The position numbers and the translations under genes were made by a program. Under the pieces are notes generated by a model. The model searched no databases. It was not told the origin of the DNA and saw only the letters and a list, made by a program, of their open reading frames with translations. A DNA stretch of 64,000 nt from Burkholderiales bacterium (lineage in GTDB: Bacteria; Pseudomonadota; Gammaproteobacteria; Burkholderiales; Usitatibacteraceae): the NCBI GenBank assembly GCA_025360815.1, contig JANYBL010000064.1, positions 1 through 64,000 on the forward strand, read 5' to 3'. Of this stretch, positions 39,486 through 50,215 are shown piece after piece. Numbering within the stretch: the stretch's first letter is position 1; each line of letters begins with the position of its first letter.

Positions 39486-41900
39486 TTATGGCACGATCTC
39501 GACGTTAAGCTCGCGGCTATCGGCCAGCCCCGATTCATCAACCACCCGCAATAAATAGCGTCCCGCTTTGGGTGGTTGCCATGCGAGCGCTTCCCCAGTT
39601 TTTACTTCACCTATAAACGCCTCGTTAGAAAACCAGAATTGTTTGCCGCCTTGTTGATAGCCACTGCCAGCGCCTTCGGCGCGTAACGAAATCGCAGCAG
39701 GTTTAGATAGGTGTATGGTGTAGGTCACTGCCCGTAGCGGTGAAACAATTTGTGGCGCGGTTGTTGGTGTTTGAGCGGCGATGTTAGAAATGTTAGGAAT
39801 TTTTCCCGCGCAGTTGGGCATAGGGGGTGGGGCGCGCCTAGGCATACCTGCTTCCCGAAACAATCGCTGCATATCAGTTGGCCATTGCTCGATCACCTGC
39901 CATTCGGTATGGGCGCTCTCGACACATACGACTGCCTTGTTACGCCGATCAACCAAGACTCGTTGATGTAGCTGCGAAATCCGAATCGGTGATTTCCCCG
40001 GCACATACCAAGTCGAAACCCGCTGTGAGCAGGCGGCATTCGGCAAATCACCCGAACCTGCGCACACCTCAACACGAGTGAGTTTTGGCGGCGGTAAACG
40101 TGGCGCATCGTTGGCGATGACACCTTCATTGCGCAAGCCGTCAACGATATTGAAAAACAGCGGCGCAGCGGCAGAAACACCAATGAACGCCGGGTTACTC
40201 GCCCCATCAAAATTGCCGACCCACACCACCAACACATAACGGCCAAACACGCCCGCAGTCCACGCATCCCGAAAGCCCCATGAGGTGCCGGTTTTCCACG
40301 AGACCGCAGGTGATGCTGGTAAGCCCGTGTCAGGCCGTGGATTGGTTTTAAGCATATCGAGCGTGACAAAGGCCGCTTCTTCAGAAACAAGCTGGGTTGT
40401 GGATGAGCGGGCGACTTTCTTGGCGGAATAAGGGGCTGCAACATAGGAAATATCTTTCAACTCCCCCCGATTGGCCAACATAGCGTACATCTTTGCCAAT
40501 TCTTCCATCGTCACCTCACCACCACCGAGCGTGAGCGCCAAGCCATAATGTTTTTCGCTGGCAAGATTGGTCACACCGGCATCCTTCATCAGATCATACA
40601 AGCTGGGCCGCGTGAGGCGTGAAGCCACTTGCACGGCGGGCACATTGCGGCTGCGGACGAGGGCATCTTGCGCCGTGATCGGGCCAATAAAGCGCCCGTC
40701 AAAATTCTCCGGGCTGTAGGGGCCGAAACTGGTGGGCGCATCTTTTAACACTGTCATTGGATGTAGCACGCCTTGGTCAAATGCCAGTGCGTAAATAAAC
40801 GGCTTCAACGTTGAGCCGGGCGAGCGTTTGGCCAGCACGCCGTTGACTTGTCCATCGATGTCGTCATCCCAAAAATTTGCGGAGCCAACCATTGCTTTGA
40901 CTTGCATGGTTTCAGAATCGATTAAGATCGCCGAGGCATTGCGAACACCGGAAGTGCGTTGTTGCTCAATGCGCTGCGTGAGGCTGCGCTCAAGCGTGGC
41001 CTGCATTTTTAAGTCAATGCTCGAAAATATTTCGCCGAATTTGTTGTTCCCGCTCCCTGTTAGTAATTGATTGGCTAAATGTGGCGTACGGAATGGCAAG
41101 GCCGCGGCGTTGTAAAGTGGCACTGGATGATTTGCGCCCAAGCGTTCGTCTTCAGGATGTACTTTTAGCCAAATGTCCGCCAGGCGCTGCCGCGCCTCCC
41201 CAAGCGCAGGTGAGCCCGATTTGCTTCCACCGCGCCGAGTAGGGTTTTGTGGAATTACAGCGAGTGTCAACGCTTCAGGTAACGTGAGATTCGCAGCACG
41301 TTTATGAAAATACACCAAGCTTCCCGCCCCGACGCCTTCGATGTTGCCGCCGTAGGGCGCAAAATTTAGATACGCTTCTAAAATATCACGCTTACTGTAA
41401 CGGGCTTCTAGCCACAACGCAGCCGCAATTTGTTTGAATTTGCCACCGATACTGCGGCTGTCGACACCATAAATTTTACGCGCCAACTGCATGGTGATGG
41501 TTGAGCCGCCTTGCCTGCGCTCCCCTGATGCCGTGGCGGACGCGCTGCGAATCAGCGCCGCTGGATTTACGCCGGGATGCCAATAATAGTAACGGTCCTC
41601 GTAGCGCAGTACTGCTTCTGCCAGCTTGGGCGAGATCGCGTCCAGCGAAGTCCAGAGCCGATATTGCTGATCTGGCGCGGTGGTAAGGCGCAGCAGCGTA
41701 GCGTCTTCGGCATAGACAGCGGACGAATATTGGGCGTAACTGGCGAGAACTTGTTTTGGTAAAATGCGCAGCACGATCAGCGCAATCGTGAGAAATACAA
41801 TTGCAATCACCAGCCTCACGATCGCCTTCCCCAGCCCGCTGGCGCGGACCGGCGGAAGGAGGCGCGATACGTTGGTCAATGCTGAGGCAACGTTATTCAA
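39486..41900 (-). CDS. pbpC: penicillin-binding protein 1C
   Basis: PBP1C is a class A PBP with glycosyltransferase and transpeptidase domains. The 804-residue protein has one N-terminal membrane helix (IVRLVIAIVFLTIALIVLRIL), the glycosyltransferase motif YEDRYYYWHPGVNP and GGSTITMQLARKIY, and a transpeptidase domain with RSPGSTLKPFIYALAFD, SRNVPAVQVA and KTGTSWGFRDAW. The C-terminal BiPBP_C domain ends AGRYLLRVVDESGLADSRELNVEIVP. Its start lies 30 bases after the end of the alpha-2-macroglobulin gene, the classic partner arrangement. Confidence 0.95.
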   Translation of the reverse strand: MNNVASALTNVSRLLPPVRASGLGKAIVRLVIAIVFLTIALIVLRILPKQVLASYAQYSSAVYAEDATLLRLTTAPDQQYRLWTSLDAISPKLAEAVLRYEDRYYYWHPGVNPAALIRSASATASGERRQGGSTITMQLARKIYGVDSRSIGGKFKQIAAALWLEARYSKRDILEAYLNFAPYGGNIEGVGAGSLVYFHKRAANLTLPEALTLAVIPQNPTRRGGSKSGSPALGEARQRLADIWLKVHPEDERLGANHPVPLYNAAALPFRTPHLANQLLTGSGNNKFGEIFSSIDLKMQATLERSLTQRIEQQRTSGVRNASAILIDSETMQVKAMVGSANFWDDDIDGQVNGVLAKRSPGSTLKPFIYALAFDQGVLHPMTVLKDAPTSFGPYSPENFDGRFIGPITAQDALVRSRNVPAVQVASRLTRPSLYDLMKDAGVTNLASEKHYGLALTLGGGEVTMEELAKMYAMLANRGELKDISYVAAPYSAKKVARSSTTQLVSEEAAFVTLDMLKTNPRPDTGLPASPAVSWKTGTSWGFRDAWTAGVFGRYVLVVWVGNFDGASNPAFIGVSAAAPLFFNIVDGLRNEGVIANDAPRLPPPKLTRVEVCAGSGDLPNAACSQRVSTWYVPGKSPIRISQLHQRVLVDRRNKAVVCVESAHTEWQVIEQWPTDMQRLFREAGMPRRAPPPMPNCAGKIPNISNIAAQTPTTAPQIVSPLRAVTYTIHLSKPAAISLRAEGAGSGYQQGGKQFWFSNEAFIGEVKTGEALAWQPPKAGRYLLRVVDESGLADSRELNVEIVP

Positions 41901-41930
41901 TTGTGCAATTTTCAGGTAGCTGTTGAAGAA

Positions 41931-44900
41931 CTACTGCCCGGCCCGCTCCACCACAATCTTGCCCGGCAACGACCTAGCCTGCACGTCACGCTCATACATT
42001 GACTCGCCATAAGCGGGCGGCACGATGAAGGTGCCGACGTTGGTGGCGCGGATGCGGTAGCGATATTCCGATACTTGTGCGTTCACCGTCCCATACAACA
42101 CCACACGCTCTTCACGCACATCAGCGTATTCCACATTCCAGCCGCCGACATTCCCAAGGCGATTCACGAAAGCGCCTTTTTTTGCTGGGGTTACGTCCGG
42201 GGCATCAATCGGATTCAATACCGGCTCAAAGCCGCCAGGTAGCAAATCGACCAGCGCCACATTCGGAATAAAGTCGCGGCCAATCGAGCGGAATTTGAGT
42301 CGTACAAACAACTCTTGCCCCACTTTGACCTTCGATACGGGCTTGCCTTCCGCATCCACGTATTCACGAATTACTTCCATTCCAGATTTCAGGTCGTTCA
42401 TGGGCGGCGATTTATCGAAGCCCGTTTCAGTCACCGCGAAATAGGTCGGGAGGCTGCCATCGCCACCGAGCGTTAATTTCGCTGTATTGTTTGAATACGG
42501 TACGCGAGGAATTAGGTTTTGTGGCAATGCCAGCGATGTTGATTTGCCGTCCTTACCCACTTCCGTGATCGATAGTTTGGCCACCACTTTGCTGTCAATT
42601 TGTGTCGCAAACGCGTCCAGTGCCAAGATCACATAGGCTGCCGAATGCGTGTTGTAGCGGCCATCTTGAATGGTTTTGATCATCGCGCCGAGCGTTGCAA
42701 AATCAAGCTTCTTGGCCCGTTCCGGAAAGTGACGCGAGGCGATGAATAGGGTTTGCGCATCACGAATCGTGGGGTCGTAATAACGTTCATAACGATATGG
42801 CTCGCCACGTTTCGATAGTTGCGCGAGCGGTTCATCCATGAGCTTGGCGGCTTGCTTTTCATCCTTCATCAGCTTGTAGCTCGCCGCTAAGAAAACGGCG
42901 GCGGAATCTCTTTGCCATGTGGCCGCGCTTGCACTGGGATATTTTTTGTCCAAGGTCTCGCGCAACGCTGCAAGATAGGTTGTCGTCACGGTTCCTTGGC
43001 GAGTGAGCAAGTACGCTGCGTAGGCGCGAACCCTCACATCGAACAAATCCTTCGCCGGACTGGACGCGATTTGTTGCAGCCAGCTATTGCTCTTGGCGAG
43101 CAAGTCAGGCGGCACAGTGTACCCGCGCTCCCGAGCTTCGATCAACATATGAATCGCGTAGACTGAGGCATATTCATCTGCCTCAACCGTTGCCGTCCAC
43201 AACCCAAAACCACCCTCGGCATTTTGGCGTGAACGCAAAACAGACAGCGCAGTGGCGAACGCCTTTTCAGCCTTTACTGAACCATCTTTTTGATTAGCAT
43301 TGCCGAATTCAGGCCGTTGCCCCAACACAATCGCTGGGAACGCGCGACTGGTGATTTGTTCGGTACACAAATGCGGAAAGCTATCAAGGTAGGCCATCAA
43401 ACCGTTTGCCATCACTAATGGCAGCGGTGAGACCGCCGCTTCGGCTTTGCGATACTCATCAAACACATCACGCTTGATCACTACATCCTGCGAGCCGGTG
43501 AAGCTGCCCGCCGTGACTTGCGTATAGTAGGGCCCCGAAGGTCGTACGCTAATATCAGTGGCGAGTTTGGCTGATTTATCAGGCTGACCATTCAACGTGG
43601 TGGAAAACGCCAGCGTGGCCGAGCCGAGCTTGACTGCTGCACCAGTCTTGGTCTTGAGTTTATAGATCGCGACACCTTCTTTCCGCTCGCCGATCTTGAG
43701 TGTTTGCGTTTCGGTACCAACCACTTCAATATGTGCCGATGGTTTTAACGTGACGGCAACTTGCGCATCCTTACCGGAGCCAGCGACGTTATTCGCCACA
43801 CCAACAGAGACCTCAAACTCATCGCCGGGCGCGACTGCCAGCGGTGCATTCGGCGAGATCACAAAATCACCCTGCACCAGCGCTTTACTGCTTAAAGTGC
43901 CGATTGCACCCTCGCTCACCGATACCGCCATCAGGCGCAATGTTCCATTGAACGTATCCGGGACGGCGTAGCTAAATTCGCGCTCGCCATTCACGTCCAC
44001 GATGCCCGACCAATAGACGGCAGGTTTATCGCGTTTACGTTTGAACGGGTTTAAATTTTTGCCCAGCGCGCCTTCAGCATCGCCGCCGGGTGCGGCGGCT
44101 TGCATCAGCTTTCTAAATTCGGGCAAGATCAAATCGAGAATTTGCGAGGTGCGAACATCGAGCGCTCGCTTCTGGAAAAAATGCGCAAGCGGATTCGCTT
44201 CCTGATAACGCGCAACTTGCAAAATCCCTTCATCGACCGCAAACACGACTGCACGGGTTGGCTGCTCGGCGTTCAATTTGATTTTTAACACATCGCCTGG
44301 TTTTACTTTAGCCGGTGCATTGAAGGTGAGTTTGTTGGTGCGCTTCGCGAGGTTGACAGAGAACGGCGTCGTGCCGTAAGACAGCGGACTCATGAAAATC
44401 TCATCCGAACCCGGATCACGAATGAACTGCACCGTGACGTAGCCATTGCCCTCAAAATCCGCGGGTAGCTTGATCTTTTGCACCGAGGCCTGCGTGCCTG
44501 CTTTAAACCATTGATGCGCATAAACTTTGTCGCGCTCAATCGTGATCAGGCCTGCGCCCGCATACGGTGCGCGGATGTTGACTTCGATATCCTCGCCCGC
44601 GTTCACGTCTTTATTTTTCAAAGTTAGCTGCAATTCGGCATTGCGGTCAAGCGAACGGGTGACATTACCTGCACCGGCAACCGAGTACTCAATACGGTTT
44701 TGCTCTAAGCCTTCTGTATCCCGAATGCGATAGAAAAAATTACCGGGTGCGGCGGTGTCGAGCGTCAAGTTGAAGCCGGCGGCAGGAATTGATAGCGCAT
44801 TTTCTTTGAGCGATATTTCTTTCGCTTTCGATTCGTATTTGTATGTGCCATTGCCCTGTTTAACCAGTACCGAGACGTAACGCCGCTCCACCAATTCCAG

Positions 44901-47900
44901 TTTCAAATCCTTCACATCAATTTTTTTCGCTTTAGAATTGATTGCAATTAAATTGACGATACGCTTCGATGCTTTCGAAACATAGCCCAAATCGCCATCA
45001 GCCTTAAAGCCCACCAGCCATGGCAGTTCAGAAACTAACGTGCTCGTATCCGCTGCGACACTGCGCCCCGCCTCGGGCTCGAAGGCGCGGGCGAGGAAGT
45101 GCAGGCGATAGGTGGCACGGGCATACCGATCCAAGCCCAATGCGAACTCGACGTTGCCTTCCTCGTCGCTGGCGCCATCGGCCAGCTTGTCGGAATATCC
45201 CTCCTTTGCCCGCATCGGATCATAGAACCGATGATCTGGGTAGCTACGGAAGGCTGGGAATGCGGGCTGTAAGGTGAGTGTGGCTTCCACACGGCGATTT
45301 GTGGCCGGCGTCCCAAACAAATTTTGCACATTGACCTTTGCTTTAAGGTCAGTCGGTGAAACCCAGCCTTCGGTGACTTCAGTGGAGAGCTTTGCCACCA
45401 CCTTCATGCGGTCTGGTAAAAATTCTTGCACCCGTACCGTTACACTGCCCTGTTGCGTGTGCGCCGCGCCATCTTTAATTGTGTATAGATTGACCGTGTA
45501 GTTGCCGGTGGGTGAGGACTCCTGCGTGGTGTGTGTGAGTTCGTTAAAGCCACCCGCGCCAATCGCTATTTTTTCACGTTTCACCGTCAAGCCGCGCGGG
45601 TCGGTGACTTCCACTTCCATCGGAACTCCTGTGACACTCTTGCCCCAATTATTTGCTTTTACGATCATGCCGATATTGATTGCATCGCCGGGTCGATAGA
45701 TGCCGCGATCCGAAAATAAATAAGCCGACAATGTGCCCGGTTGTATGGTGTTACGAATGCCGCCAACATCAAAGCGCGAAAAATCGAGACCGCGATCACG
45801 ACGGTTCAGCGGCAGGAAACTCATGTCGCCCGCTTTTTTCACCAGGTACATCAGCGGCGTGCGTTCGCGGGCCAAGCTGTCTAACTTGGCGAATTGTGCG
45901 CGGCCATTCGCGTCCGTTGTTTGTTTGAATAATGTCATGCCGTTCTTGCCAATCACTTCCACTTCAGCGTTCGCAACGGGCTGTCCGGTAGCGATGGATT
46001 GAATGAACACATCTTGCGACCCATCGAGTGAGCGCTTCACTAAAATGCCGAGGTCAGTTACCAACAATAAACGGAAATCCTCACGATCGCTGGGTTCGCC
46101 CTGATCCTCGCGCTGATTAAATTGTTGCGCGCTATTGCCTCCCTCTCCCCCGCCATCGCCTTCAGTATCGTCTGGCGCGACTGGCTCTTCATCATCTTTT
46201 TTGACCACTTTACGATCCAGCTTCGGGTCGTAGCCCTGTACACGCAGTAGGAAGATGCCGCGCTTATCGGGGCTACCAGCGTCTTTTTTCAAATAATCAC
46301 CAAGGTTCAGCGCCTCATAATGCGCCTTACCTTGCTTCAATCGCGGCAGTGGAATTTTTTTCTCAAAGCGTTCAGCCAAATTGTCCATGCCAAACGTACC
46401 GATGAATTGCGGCTTGTCAAAATTGCCTTCTGATTGCGTCACCAAATGCTGCAATTGCGAAGGCAGGACGCGGCCAATATCCATTTTTACCCCTGGCAAA
46501 TCGCGCACCATAATAGCGATTTTTTTTTCGCCACTCATGGCCAGCAAAGCACCTTGGCCGAGAATATTTAGTTGCGGCGGGAATGGCGGGACTCGCATCA
46601 CACTTTGCGCACGCTTGGCCAGCGTATAGCCGCCAAATGATTTCATGCCGCGCTCGACTTGCACATAAATATAACGACCGATCGGCGCCTGATATTTGAA
46701 GACATGCGCTTCGTTATGTTCGCGTTCACCAGCGATTAATTCAAGATCAATCTTGGTTGATGCTTTCAGTACATCTTCTGAAACATCGGCGGGACTGCTC
46801 CATTGATATGGCTCGGTACGCTCTTCTTTCTTGGTCTTGGGGTTGTACAACGGTAGCAGCCAGGCAGTGGTGGCGCCCTTAATATCTTTTTCAAGTGTGC
46901 TGGCGGATAGCGCGGCCGTAATGATCTGCTCGGGTTCGTTTTTGATTGTTTGCGCAACATCGGTTCGGAGCTCTGTCACTGACAGACTTGCAAGTCCAGG
47001 CACCTTCACAAGTTGCGTCAGCACATCATCAAATGGCTTTCCTTGTCGTGCCGACACCACGCCCTTTTCCATTTGCAGTTCGATCGAACTGTCCTCTTGC
47101 GGGGTGGCAAGATTTTCCGAATGCACATAGGCATTGAGTTTTAATTTATCGTAAGTCACCGTGTATTTGGTGCGCTCACGCCCCACGCCCCAAATGCCTT
47201 CGGTTTGGCCTGCCAGTTTCAGTACAATCTTTTTCTCAAGTTCAGCACTATTGACCGGATGTGAAAAATTTAAATCGAACACGGCTTTTTTCAGCGTCGG
47301 ATTGGTCGGGTCTTGATAAAACTGTGACCGTGCTACCTTCGCGACAAACGGGGCCGTCTGAAACTTCACCTCGTAGGCCGCTAAGGTAATTTTCGGTGCC
47401 AGTGCTGATTTTTCAAACTGAATTTCGCGCTCGCTGCCCACTGGCCAATCTTCTTTCGGTGCAAATTCAAGCGTCTTGTCGTTGATCCATTTCCATTTGC
47501 CCTCGAGCGCGGGCGCGATCCTGATTCCCGCCGTGACTTCCTTTTCAACCATTGACAGCGGTGCAACCGACTGGGCAAATTTCACTACTAACGGGCGTGG
47601 TCCGCGATCGGTTTCATCGTCATTTTCGATCGGCGTGCGGCCGGGGTTTTGAATCGTGAGCTTCACCTCAATTGGCTTCGGACGCGATTGCCACCATTTG
47701 TAGCCATAGAAACCGCCAGCACCGATAGCAAGCGCCAGCACAATCGAGGCCAGCGCATAAAGGGGTTTGGCGCTGGCGGCCTGCGCAGTGCTTATTGCTC
47801 GCGCACCTGTCCATCGTGCCCAAGCTGGCGCTTGCCAGCTCACACTCCCCAAAAGTGGTCGTAGAAGCCAGCCCAACAGCGCCCCTGCAAGTTTAAAAAA

Positions 47901-47951
47901 CAGACCAATACCGGCAACCGCCGCATTCAAAGTGCCAACGACGTACTTCAT
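41931..47951 (-). CDS. bacterial alpha-2-macroglobulin (thioester type)
   Basis: This 2006-residue protein belongs to the YfhM/ECAM family, thought to trap invading proteases in the periplasm and to act with PBP1C. The thioester motif CTEQ is intact, with Cys1529 in FPHLCTEQITSRAF. MG-domain segments such as YLFSDRGIYRPGDAINIGMIVKANNW and YFAVTETGFDK are present. The N-terminus has hydrophobic stretches at about 4-35 and 62-85 and no lipobox, so it is membrane-anchored rather than a lipoprotein as in E. coli. An acidic low-complexity insert lies around residues 580-620. Confidence 0.94.
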   Translation of the reverse strand: MKYVVGTLNAAVAGIGLFFKLAGALLGWLLRPLLGSVSWQAPAWARWTGARAISTAQAASAKPLYALASIVLALAIGAGGFYGYKWWQSRPKPIEVKLTIQNPGRTPIENDDETDRGPRPLVVKFAQSVAPLSMVEKEVTAGIRIAPALEGKWKWINDKTLEFAPKEDWPVGSEREIQFEKSALAPKITLAAYEVKFQTAPFVAKVARSQFYQDPTNPTLKKAVFDLNFSHPVNSAELEKKIVLKLAGQTEGIWGVGRERTKYTVTYDKLKLNAYVHSENLATPQEDSSIELQMEKGVVSARQGKPFDDVLTQLVKVPGLASLSVTELRTDVAQTIKNEPEQIITAALSASTLEKDIKGATTAWLLPLYNPKTKKEERTEPYQWSSPADVSEDVLKASTKIDLELIAGEREHNEAHVFKYQAPIGRYIYVQVERGMKSFGGYTLAKRAQSVMRVPPFPPQLNILGQGALLAMSGEKKIAIMVRDLPGVKMDIGRVLPSQLQHLVTQSEGNFDKPQFIGTFGMDNLAERFEKKIPLPRLKQGKAHYEALNLGDYLKKDAGSPDKRGIFLLRVQGYDPKLDRKVVKKDDEEPVAPDDTEGDGGGEGGNSAQQFNQREDQGEPSDREDFRLLLVTDLGILVKRSLDGSQDVFIQSIATGQPVANAEVEVIGKNGMTLFKQTTDANGRAQFAKLDSLARERTPLMYLVKKAGDMSFLPLNRRDRGLDFSRFDVGGIRNTIQPGTLSAYLFSDRGIYRPGDAINIGMIVKANNWGKSVTGVPMEVEVTDPRGLTVKREKIAIGAGGFNELTHTTQESSPTGNYTVNLYTIKDGAAHTQQGSVTVRVQEFLPDRMKVVAKLSTEVTEGWVSPTDLKAKVNVQNLFGTPATNRRVEATLTLQPAFPAFRSYPDHRFYDPMRAKEGYSDKLADGASDEEGNVEFALGLDRYARATYRLHFLARAFEPEAGRSVAADTSTLVSELPWLVGFKADGDLGYVSKASKRIVNLIAINSKAKKIDVKDLKLELVERRYVSVLVKQGNGTYKYESKAKEISLKENALSIPAAGFNLTLDTAAPGNFFYRIRDTEGLEQNRIEYSVAGAGNVTRSLDRNAELQLTLKNKDVNAGEDIEVNIRAPYAGAGLITIERDKVYAHQWFKAGTQASVQKIKLPADFEGNGYVTVQFIRDPGSDEIFMSPLSYGTTPFSVNLAKRTNKLTFNAPAKVKPGDVLKIKLNAEQPTRAVVFAVDEGILQVARYQEANPLAHFFQKRALDVRTSQILDLILPEFRKLMQAAAPGGDAEGALGKNLNPFKRKRDKPAVYWSGIVDVNGEREFSYAVPDTFNGTLRLMAVSVSEGAIGTLSSKALVQGDFVISPNAPLAVAPGDEFEVSVGVANNVAGSGKDAQVAVTLKPSAHIEVVGTETQTLKIGERKEGVAIYKLKTKTGAAVKLGSATLAFSTTLNGQPDKSAKLATDISVRPSGPYYTQVTAGSFTGSQDVVIKRDVFDEYRKAEAAVSPLPLVMANGLMAYLDSFPHLCTEQITSRAFPAIVLGQRPEFGNANQKDGSVKAEKAFATALSVLRSRQNAEGGFGLWTATVEADEYASVYAIHMLIEARERGYTVPPDLLAKSNSWLQQIASSPAKDLFDVRVRAYAAYLLTRQGTVTTTYLAALRETLDKKYPSASAATWQRDSAAVFLAASYKLMKDEKQAAKLMDEPLAQLSKRGEPYRYERYYDPTIRDAQTLFIASRHFPERAKKLDFATLGAMIKTIQDGRYNTHSAAYVILALDAFATQIDSKVVAKLSITEVGKDGKSTSLALPQNLIPRVPYSNNTAKLTLGGDGSLPTYFAVTETGFDKSPPMNDLKSGMEVIREYVDAEGKPVSKVKVGQELFVRLKFRSIGRDFIPNVALVDLLPGGFEPVLNPIDAPDVTPAKKGAFVNRLGNVGGWNVEYADVREERVVLYGTVNAQVSEYRYRIRATNVGTFIVPPAYGESMYERDVQARSLPGKIVVERAGQ

Positions 47952-48151
47952 AACTTCCCCTTTTATGTGTCAACGCAGCGCGGCAGATACAACATAAAAT
48001 CATCATAACAATTGAATGGGTTGCAATTGTGGCAACGTATGGCGAAATCAGGCCAGATTGTGGCTGCCGTGATGCAGTGTCTACTTGATGCAGCGCCTAC
48101 TAAAAATCTGTCACCACTCGGCATTTGCAGCCGTTCTTTTACGAGCGATAT

Positions 48152-49138
48152 TTATTCGCCCACTTCGAAAAGTGCAGGTTGGAAGCCAAACTGCGTTTTC
48201 CAAAAAAGCAATCCGCTACCGCCATGCTCGGCAGCCCCGTAGTGAATATAGTCGATACCTTTTAAATAATCGGCTTCGCCAGCGATGACCCACTGGACGA
48301 ATTCATACATCAGCAGTTTCATTGCGCCCGCGCTTAGATGATCACCGTGAACCAAAATGGAGACGATGCGAATTCCATTGCCGATACGCCGCGCAAATAT
48401 ATAGCCAGCCAACTTTTGCACCGCGGCACGTTCAGCGGCTTCATCGGCCGCGGCCGTATCGAGGTTGTCGCCAGCGCGGTACCTTACTTTCACCGGCTTG
48501 GATTCAAAGACGCCCCAATCAATCGCGTAGTGAGTGCTGCAAGGCGGAATTGGCGGGGGCAGCGCTGCCAATGGGTGCGACGCTTCGGGCTGCGCATCTG
48601 CGCGTCCGGCCAAGCGACGCATTTGCTTGACGGCGCGCTCAACCAACACATTAAGCATGATGCCGCTCGTGCGAAACAATATTGAAGTGTCAACATTGTG
48701 GATGTCGGCTAAATGTGCAAAGCGATTTATATGCCTGCAGGAATAATGATTGCGCGCACGCCGAATCTGACGCGCAATACTGCCTTTGGAGCGTTTTTGC
48801 ATGTATCGCGAATGTCCGGCGACACCTTGAAAATAACCTGTGCCATCTATTTTTAGGATCATTGGCGTTGCATGACCGGACAATTGGCTGAGGTCATCGC
48901 GTGCACAGGCGAAAAATTTGGAAATAGATGCCCGATGAAATTCGAGCAAATCCCCGCATGCAGCACTACATGTGCTGCGCTGCTGCGCGCCAGTAGACGC
49001 GACGCGGTGGTGGTTTGCCAAATCGCCGATGGAGCGGATTTCAAATTGTGCGAGACGCAATTTTCGGCGAAGCCGCGATAGTAGCGGCTCAATAAAACGA
49101 ACATAGCCGCGCATCAAAATGGTGTCAAGTGTGTGCAT
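48152..49138 (-). CDS. GNAT/FemAB-like putative acyltransferase
   Basis: This 328-residue protein of uncertain function is predicted to have an acyltransferase-type fold. It contains MQKRSKGSIARQIRRARNHY in the middle, then YIFARRIGNGIRIVSILVHGDHLSAGAMKLLMYEFVQW and HYGAAEHGGSGLLFWKTQFGFQPA at the end, the last resembling the C-terminal motif of GNAT/FemAB-like proteins. I start it at ATG 49138 (MHTLDTILMRGYVRF). The frame is open upstream to 49303, but those residues look non-coding. Substrate and pathway are unknown. Bases 47952-48151 hold nothing recognisable. Confidence 0.6.
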   Translation of the reverse strand: MHTLDTILMRGYVRFIEPLLSRLRRKLRLAQFEIRSIGDLANHHRVASTGAQQRSTCSAACGDLLEFHRASISKFFACARDDLSQLSGHATPMILKIDGTGYFQGVAGHSRYMQKRSKGSIARQIRRARNHYSCRHINRFAHLADIHNVDTSILFRTSGIMLNVLVERAVKQMRRLAGRADAQPEASHPLAALPPPIPPCSTHYAIDWGVFESKPVKVRYRAGDNLDTAAADEAAERAAVQKLAGYIFARRIGNGIRIVSILVHGDHLSAGAMKLLMYEFVQWVIAGEADYLKGIDYIHYGAAEHGGSGLLFWKTQFGFQPALFEVGE

Positions 49139-49310
49139 GGTTCTTGATTCGTCTGTTGGTGATGCTTCGGGGGCAGGGCCGCTTAACGATTTTTTGGGCT
49201 GCGCACCTATAAAAATTCGATTATTTCTCCTGCCGATTGGCGTGTCTTTAATTTGGGTTGGCCATGGCGCGCAGCAGAACAAATTTACGCGCGCTTGGGA
49301 CAAATTGGCA

Positions 49311-50183
49311 CTAGTTTTGTGTCAGCCGGTTCAGTGCTTCGCGATATTTGTCACTGGTCTTTTGGGCAATGTCGGAGGGTACATCCGGCGCGGGTGGCTT
49401 ACGATTAAAGCCAATTTCATCAAGCCAATTGCGGATGTATTGTTTGTCAAAACTTTCCGGTGACGAGCCAACTTTATAGGTATCCAGCGGCCAGAATCGG
49501 GATGAATCGGGCGTGAGTGCCTCGTCAATTAAATGAAGCGCACCGTTCGCATCCAAGCCAAATTCAAACTTGGTGTCAGCAATAATGATGCCCTTCGTTA
49601 GCGCGAAATCGGCGGCTTCAATGTACAAACGAATCGCGACGCTGCGTACTTCCGCCGCACGCGCTGAACCGATGATTTTTTCGCAGGTGGCGAAATCAAT
49701 ATTTTCATCATGTTCCCCAGCGTCCGCCTTGGTGGCGGGTGTAAAAATAGGATCAGGCAGTTTCGATGCGCGCTGCAAGCCGGCAGGTAACTTGATGCCG
49801 CATACCGATTGCGATTGTTGATATTCCGCCCAACCGGAGCCTTCTAAATAGCCACGCACCACGGCTTCAATCGGCAGAACTTTATAGCGATTAACGACAA
49901 TGGCGCGGCCGCGAACTTGGCCCCGCTCATTTTGCGCAACAACGCTTTCAGGATCAATCCCGGTGAGCTGGTTGGGCACGACATGCGCCAGCTTTTGAAA
50001 CCAAAAGTTGGCGAGTGAAATTAAAATTTCGCCCTTGTGCGGAATCGGCGTGGGTAAAATTACGTCGTAGGCGGACAGACGATCACTGGTGACAAGCAAC
50101 AATTTGTCGTCACCAACAGCGTAGATATCACGCACTTTGCCGCGTGCAATTAAAGGTAGGGATTGGATAGTTGATTCGTACAT
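49311..50183 (-). CDS. purC: SAICAR synthetase (PurC)
   Basis: PurC joins aspartate to CAIR in purine synthesis. The 290-residue protein has the ATP-grasp-like start [65 protein letters not shown] and [30 protein letters not shown]. The length is normal for the longer proteobacterial type. It is downstream of fba and DUF3667 on the minus strand; fba-purC adjacency is common in Betaproteobacteria. Confidence 0.96.
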   Translation of the reverse strand: MYESTIQSLPLIARGKVRDIYAVGDDKLLLVTSDRLSAYDVILPTPIPHKGEILISLANFWFQKLAHVVPNQLTGIDPESVVAQNERGQVRGRAIVVNRYKVLPIEAVVRGYLEGSGWAEYQQSQSVCGIKLPAGLQRASKLPDPIFTPATKADAGEHDENIDFATCEKIIGSARAAEVRSVAIRLYIEAADFALTKGIIIADTKFEFGLDANGALHLIDEALTPDSSRFWPLDTYKVGSSPESFDKQYIRNWLDEIGFNRKPPAPDVPSDIAQKTSDKYREALNRLTQN

Positions 50184-50215
50184 TCGTCGGTCATTTCAAA
50201 GTCGGCAAGCAAAAA

